A stretch of 64,000 nucleotides of DNA from Chromatiales bacterium. GTDB lineage: Bacteria; Pseudomonadota; Gammaproteobacteria; UBA6429. Shown here piece by piece: positions 60,241 to 64,000 of the stretch. The DNA is taken from NCBI GenBank assembly GCA_027076405.1, contig JALTJN010000196.1:122254-186253 (forward strand), in the 5' to 3' direction. How positions within the stretch are numbered: position 1 is the first letter of the stretch; every line of letters begins with the position of its first letter. Both the position numbers and the translations under genes were made by a program. Under the pieces are notes generated by a model. That model was not told the DNA's origin. It worked only from the letters and a program-made list of their open reading frames with translations, and made no database searches.

Positions 60241-60881
60241 TTAACGCTATTTGGGCTTGATATGGCAAGCTGAGAAAATACAAGTCTCTTGTCTTGAAAA
60301 AACGCCCTATCATAATTCATGCAATTATCAGGATCGCTGGTTATATTTAGTATATGAGCATCTATCTCTCGGTATAAATCGATGCAAGCATGCCTGATAC
60401 CATCGAAGTTAATTAATTTGTTTTTTTTAATAACAGAATCAACGAACGGTTCATTGGGAACAATTAACAAAAAATATTGAGAATATCTATCTAAAAAAAG
60501 AATACGATAATTATTTATAACGCAAGCATTATGAGCAACTATTTCACACGCCAATTGGATATCGCCGCCACCTGATAAGTGTTCATAAACATCGATCAAC
60601 TGCTTTTGTTTTGTTGGAAATAGCGTGAGATTACCTTTGGGTGTGTAATAATGCACAAGATGCTCATCATGCGACTGTCCGTATTGATGACAGTAATTTA
60701 ATCCAGCGACTAACCGCGTGAAAGTTATATTGTTAATACCAGACTTCTCTTTAATAAAATCATCCAGTATGTTGTGCTTAATACCCAGTCTGTGAGAAAG
60801 TTTTCTCAACCCACCTGGGAGGCACCTGATAACAGGTTTCACATCATCTATAAAATACTGCTGTTCGTTTGTTAGTGGCAT
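60237..60881 (-). CDS. hypothetical protein, possible N-terminal HTH (214 aa)
   Basis: Residues 20-60 (GGLRKLSHRLGIKHNILDDFIKEKSGINNITF) resemble a helix-turn-helix; the rest is unassigned. Strong AGAAGGAAG site before ATG 60881. Overlaps traX convergently by 4 bases. Confidence 0.65.
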   Translation of the reverse strand: MPLTNEQQYFIDDVKPVIRCLPGGLRKLSHRLGIKHNILDDFIKEKSGINNITFTRLVAGLNYCHQYGQSHDEHLVHYYTPKGNLTLFPTKQKQLIDVYEHLSGGGDIQLACEIVAHNACVINNYRILFLDRYSQYFLLIVPNEPFVDSVIKKNKLINFDGIRHACIDLYREIDAHILNITSDPDNCMNYDRAFFQDKRLVFSQLAISSPNSVN

Positions 60882-61107
60882 GATCTTCCTTCTCTACTAA
60901 CGCGTTATTAGCAAATCACTATCTAAATAATTTTATGATAAGAGCTATCTTATTATACCGTGATAATCGGTGAATAAAGCGAAGCCCTTATTATCAATAA
61001 CCATGTATCCGGTGAACATTCCAATGAAGCCAGTAGTTATGCCATATTCGTAGACTTTCAACATTTTTTGATGCAATATTGGAATTCGGAATTATTTAGG
61101 TTGGAAT

Positions 61108-61890
61108 ATGGGAAAACATAGACCCGTTAAGCGTTTATTAAATGAGTATGAAGTAGGTGAAGGTAAGGCTGAGGTTGTTGATCGCCCAAGCGTACTCAGT
61201 CATATTTTATTTGTGGCTTCCCGTGGGAAACTGGGTCGTCGCAATGTAGCGATTCTGTGGATGCTGTTCGGATCTGGTATGCGTATCAATGAAGTTGCGC
61301 AGCTCAAAGTGTCTGATGTGTATTATCCAGACGGAGAGATGAAAGCCACCTTCATTATTCCTGGTACTTACACCAAGACCAAGAAACCTCGCCCCGCTTA
61401 CGTTATTGTAAGACAGCAACGCGAAGCCTTAGAGGGCTGGCGACAGCAAAGAATAAATGAAGATGCCATGCTGTCTAAAGATGGTGGTTACGGCAGACTT
61501 TCCGGAGATAGCCCTCTTTTCCTAAGTAAAAAGTCGGGCTGGAGAAAGTTCGCTTTTAATGTGAAGAAGTACAAAGTAAAAGATGGTATGAGAGAAACGT
61601 TTGTTTGCTCGTCACTTGAAAATGCTATTCGGAACATTATCAAGAGTGCTGGCGTTCAGGGAGGATCATCCCATAGCGGTCGTCGCAGTCTAGCTACCTT
61701 AATGGATCGCGCTGATTATGATTTAGAACTGATACAACGCATTCTAGGTCATGATGACCCTGAAATGACGCTCACCTATATCGATCCGTGGTACAAGCGA
61801 ATAGAGAATGCTTACAAGAATTTATTTAAAGGCGTAAAAATGCCTGACTTTAATGACGATATTGTGATCAAAGGTAAACAAGAAAAATGA
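61108..61890 (+). CDS. tyrosine recombinase, short form (260 aa)
   Basis: First catalytic Arg in GSGMRINEVAQL, HSGRRSLAT (HxxR) and LGHDDPEMTLTYID with the Tyr nucleophile. A partial N-terminal arm (about 30 residues) makes it smaller than typical integrases. Its TGA overlaps the ATG of the toxin gene, so recombinase and toxin-antitoxin form one unit. Confidence 0.85.
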   Translation: MGKHRPVKRLLNEYEVGEGKAEVVDRPSVLSHILFVASRGKLGRRNVAILWMLFGSGMRINEVAQLKVSDVYYPDGEMKATFIIPGTYTKTKKPRPAYVIVRQQREALEGWRQQRINEDAMLSKDGGYGRLSGDSPLFLSKKSGWRKFAFNVKKYKVKDGMRETFVCSSLENAIRNIIKSAGVQGGSSHSGRRSLATLMDRADYDLELIQRILGHDDPEMTLTYIDPWYKRIENAYKNLFKGVKMPDFNDDIVIKGKQEK

Positions 61891-62222
61891 AAGAATTACG
61901 ATTCATCAATAAGCAAGCAAAGAAGGAATTCAAGTCGTTTCCTGAGCATATAAAAAAGCGTTTTGGTGCTGATTTAAACGCTATCATCCAGAATAAATTA
62001 CCTTTCTCTAAGATTAAGCATTTAACAGAAAGTGTAGGTATTGGTGCAGTTGAATTAATTGAGAACGGACGCCCCGCTTATAGAACAATTTATGTTGCTA
62101 AGTACAAAAATAGCTTATATGTGCTCCACTCTTTCACTAAAACAACTAATGGCGTTGATAAGAAAGCCATGAATACGGCTAAAAGCAGATACAAGTTAAT
62201 GAAAAAAGAATTAAATCAGTAA
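61887..62222 (+). CDS. higB: HigB/RelE-type toxin
   Basis: 111 aa. RelE-superfamily, phage Gp49/HigB subgroup: FPEHIKKRFGADLNAI, ESVGIGAVELIENG, YRTIYVAKYKNSLYVLHSFTKTT. An mRNA interferase on the ribosome. Toxin precedes antitoxin, as is usual for HigBA, and it is coupled to the recombinase. Confidence 0.85.
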   Translation: MKELRFINKQAKKEFKSFPEHIKKRFGADLNAIIQNKLPFSKIKHLTESVGIGAVELIENGRPAYRTIYVAKYKNSLYVLHSFTKTTNGVDKKAMNTAKSRYKLMKKELNQ

Positions 62223-62226
62223 TATA

Positions 62227-62252
62227 TCAATACTTGTATATATATCAGTATT
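62227..62252. promoter_or_regulatory. inverted repeat upstream of the antitoxin gene
   Basis: CAATAC...GTATTG arms in an AT-rich stretch between higB and higA; likely HigA operator with an internal promoter. Confidence 0.4.
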
Positions 62253-62293
62253 GGTATATGATGTGTTTATAGATTAATTATGAGGTAAAAATT

Positions 62294-62602
62294 GTGGCTT
62301 CAATTGTTGTAGATAATATTTTTGATGTGGTTACTGACGATCCTGCTGAAGCATCAGAGCTACAGACACGGGCAGACCTAATGATTGTTATTCGCGACAT
62401 CATTAATGATAACGACTGGCAGCAAAAAGAAGCGGCTAAACGTTTAGGGTTAACACAACCCCGTATCAGTGATTTGAAGAACGGTAAAATTGAGAAGTTC
62501 TCAATCGATCTGCTCATGAACTGTTTGTATAGAATCGGTTTTAGATTTAAACCTCAATATAAGAATAATAAATTAAAAATGATTGTAGAAGCGACGGCTT
62601 AA
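62294..62602 (+). CDS. higA: HigA-type XRE antitoxin
   Basis: 102 aa. XRE helix-turn-helix WQQKEAAKRLGLTQPRISDLKNGKIEKFSIDLL (split motif KEAAKRLGLTQPRISDLKNG) in the second half. Start is GTG 62294 with GAGG upstream. Neutralises HigB and represses the operon. Confidence 0.85.
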   Translation: MASIVVDNIFDVVTDDPAEASELQTRADLMIVIRDIINDNDWQQKEAAKRLGLTQPRISDLKNGKIEKFSIDLLMNCLYRIGFRFKPQYKNNKLKMIVEATA

Positions 62603-62633
62603 TGATGCTTATAATTCACGGTATAATAACCAT

Positions 62634-63284
62634 ATGATGAAACGTTTTAAAATTATATTTTCTACTATCCTCTGCCTCTTTATATTGGGCAGCGCTCCCT
62701 TTGCGCATGCAGGATGGAAAACTAAAGCTTTAGTCGGTACAAGTGCATTTATAGCTGGTAAAGTATTAAAAAAATGCATTACTTCGCCATCATGTAAACA
62801 GGCCGGAGTGAATAAACTAAAAAGTTTCTTTTTAAAACACCCTCAATTGAGAGAGAAGGTTCTCGATAGGGTCAAGAAAAAGGCCGCGACGAAATATAAA
62901 GACATACTAGCGAAATCACCCGTTGCAAGAAAAAATTACAAACAGTTACTGGATGCGATAAAAGAACCCGCAAAGAAAATATCTTCTAGAACTATATCAA
63001 GTGTTCCGAAACAACTTCAAAGGAAGTTTAAGCACGCTAAAGATTTTGGCGTTAAAGGAAATTATAGTTCTAAAAATGCAAATAAATTTAAAGACGCTAT
63101 TGAAAACCATATTAATAAACCTGGCGTTAAAAAAATAACAGGTACCTTTAGAGGTGATCCGGTGAAGTTTTATACTGACCCCAAAACGGGGTTGACTGTA
63201 ATAGAAAAAAACGGTTCCTTTTTGAGTGGGTGGAGAGTTCAACCTGAGAAATTATCGATATTACTTAAAGAAGGTAAATTATGA
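62634..63284 (+). CDS. colicin D-like tRNase toxin with signal peptide
   Basis: 216 aa. Sec signal peptide (cleavage near AHAG, residue 26), a basic helical linker (about 27-125), then a C-terminal domain of the colicin D catalytic type: KFKHAKDFGVKGNYS (131-145), TGTFRGDPVKFYTDPKTGL, and FLSGWRV. The family's key residues align as K131, K133, H134, S198 and W200. Colicin D cuts tRNA-Arg anticodon loops. The receptor and translocation domains are absent; export by Sec is unusual. Confidence 0.85.
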   Translation: MMKRFKIIFSTILCLFILGSAPFAHAGWKTKALVGTSAFIAGKVLKKCITSPSCKQAGVNKLKSFFLKHPQLREKVLDRVKKKAATKYKDILAKSPVARKNYKQLLDAIKEPAKKISSRTISSVPKQLQRKFKHAKDFGVKGNYSSKNANKFKDAIENHINKPGVKKITGTFRGDPVKFYTDPKTGLTVIEKNGSFLSGWRVQPEKLSILLKEGKL

Positions 63285-63565
63285 GCCATCAAAATATTAA
63301 TATCGATCAGTATATAGAACTTATAACAAAGTTTGTTACTAAAAAAATTAATTCTTCGCAATTTGAGACTTTATATTTAGATCTCTTTAAACCCGATGGT
63401 CGTACATTCCCGTTAAATGAGTTATCTGTTTTGTCCAAGTTATTCACTGATGTTGACGCCTTCTGTGGTGATAATGATTTGCGAGGCGAGGACGACATAG
63501 ACGAAGATGAGTTACTTAAATGCGCTAATCAAGCGCTTGTTGAATTAAATAAATCATTGGAATAA
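63281..63565 (+). CDS. colicin D-type immunity protein
   Basis: 94 aa, acidic. Matches the ImmD/Colicin_immun pattern: LITKFVTKKINSSQFETLYLDLF, LFTDVDAFCGDNDLRGEDDIDEDEL. Start overlaps the toxin stop (ATGA), as expected for tight co-expression. Binds and blocks the toxin active site. Confidence 0.85.
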   Translation: MSHQNINIDQYIELITKFVTKKINSSQFETLYLDLFKPDGRTFPLNELSVLSKLFTDVDAFCGDNDLRGEDDIDEDELLKCANQALVELNKSLE

Positions 63566-63576
63566 AAGGATTAGAA

Positions 63577-63690
63577 ATGAAAACGATAAATGAGCCAATT
63601 GCTTTCTATCCTGTAGTGCAGAAGCTAGAAAATGTCTTAGGACACACCAGCGATATAATGGGATTATTGGAACCAGTAATATGCGAATAA
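63577..63690 (+). CDS. small protein (37 aa)
   Basis: ATG 63577 has AAAGGA with good spacing; product starts MKTINEPIAFYPVVQKLENV. Overlaps the next start by 10 bases. Function unknown. Confidence 0.5.
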   Translation: MKTINEPIAFYPVVQKLENVLGHTSDIMGLLEPVICE

Positions 63691-63917
63691 TAAATTTTAT
63701 AGGTTGGTTATTAGCAAATATATGCGGTGCATTTATTTATACGCCATTAATTATAATATTTATAGTTATTGCATTAAGTGAAATTGTGGCCACAGGTAAG
63801 TGCGCCGAAGCAAACAGAGTTAGTAAAGAACTTGGTAAATCAATAGAAGTTCCATTATGGAAGATTCGCACATTTAATGGTTTTGTCCCTTTTGAAAAAC
63901 CGGACGGCATGAAGTAA
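63681..63917 (+). CDS. small membrane protein (78 aa)
   Basis: One long hydrophobic region (about 5-37) and a soluble C-terminus (WKIRTFNGFVPFEKP). Downstream of the colicin pair in the same direction. No family recognised. Confidence 0.6.
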   Translation: MRIINFIGWLLANICGAFIYTPLIIIFIVIALSEIVATGKCAEANRVSKELGKSIEVPLWKIRTFNGFVPFEKPDGMK

Positions 63918-63934
63918 AAATAGGAAAATTAGTA

Positions 63935-64000
63935 ATGATAAATGGAAATAATGATTGTGCAAAAATTAAATCCTATGTTTTTAATAAATCGGGGCTTGAT
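63935..64000 (+). CDS. hypothetical protein, 5' end only
   Basis: ATG 63935 with AGGAAA upstream opens 22 codons to the window end (MINGNNDCAKIKSYVFNKSG...). Probably a further small gene of this unit. Confidence 0.4.
   Translation, partial: MINGNNDCAKIKSYVFNKSGLD

Noticed and set aside
1..64000. CRISPR array, rRNA or tRNA genes
   Set aside because: No regular spacer-repeat pattern, and no rRNA or tRNA-like sequence was noticed on either strand.

Overview
The window is part of a conjugative plasmid or a large plasmid-like integrative element, most likely from an aquatic gammaproteobacterium. The reasons are a complete-looking MPF_G/F-type conjugation gene block, a ParM-like segregation locus with iterons, a Tus-type replication-terminus protein, a colicin D-like toxin with immunity protein, and a PEP-CTERM protein whose sorting tail (VPVPAAAWLFGSALL) is of the gammaproteobacterial type. 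No rRNA, tRNA, CRISPR array, intact insertion sequence, relaxase or recognisable replication initiator was seen.

Layout. (1) 1-19.6 kb, all minus strand: a string of short, mostly uncharacterised genes in mono- or oligocistronic units. They include two PP-loop sulfotransfer-type enzymes (one DndC-like), a cytosine-5 DNA methyltransferase, a SohB protease, a pair of KTSC-like proteins and an operon of three related secreted Cys-containing proteins. Sixteen copies of one 30-base promoter-like element (GTGCGGGA, 12 bases, then an extended -10) precede these units, and a seventeenth lies in front of a plus-strand gene at 59.1 kb. (2) 19.6-21.65 kb: non-coding, G-poor on the plus strand, ending in two clusters of helically phased 10-11 base iterons around a promoter. 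(3) 21.65-24.2 kb, plus strand: a three-gene operon with an actin-like ATPase, i.e. a probable type II partition locus. (4) 24.2-49 kb, minus strand: the conjugation block in four transcription units. The unit starts carry a second shared element (GGAGAC, 7 bases, CGTTT), and a fifth copy drives the divergent plus-strand operon. (5) 49-49.67 kb: a structured non-coding stretch with a candidate small RNA and two large inverted repeats. (6) 49.67-53.6 kb, plus strand: a signal peptidase, a Tus homologue, a possible secreted toxin, a secreted nuclease and a Cas4-like nuclease that appears split over two membrane proteins. (7) 53.6-64 kb: mixed accessory cargo with a degenerate EAL protein, DUF1294, a PEP-CTERM protein, two tyrosine recombinases, a GIY-YIG-like protein, a frameshifted traX, a HigBA toxin-antitoxin pair and a colicin D-type tRNase with immunity protein.

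How it works together (inference). The block at 24-49 kb would build the mating channel and pilus (VirB4/TraC-like ATPase, TraD coupling protein, pilus and lipoprotein components, lytic transglycosylase, disulfide chemistry). ParM with the iterons, HigBA and the colicin pair would keep the element in the population. The first 20 kb look like a regulon of early-establishment or anti-host functions switched by a common factor acting at the GTGCGGGA element. Several reading frames extend upstream through this element, so their starts were corrected here to the first start codon with a leader below it.
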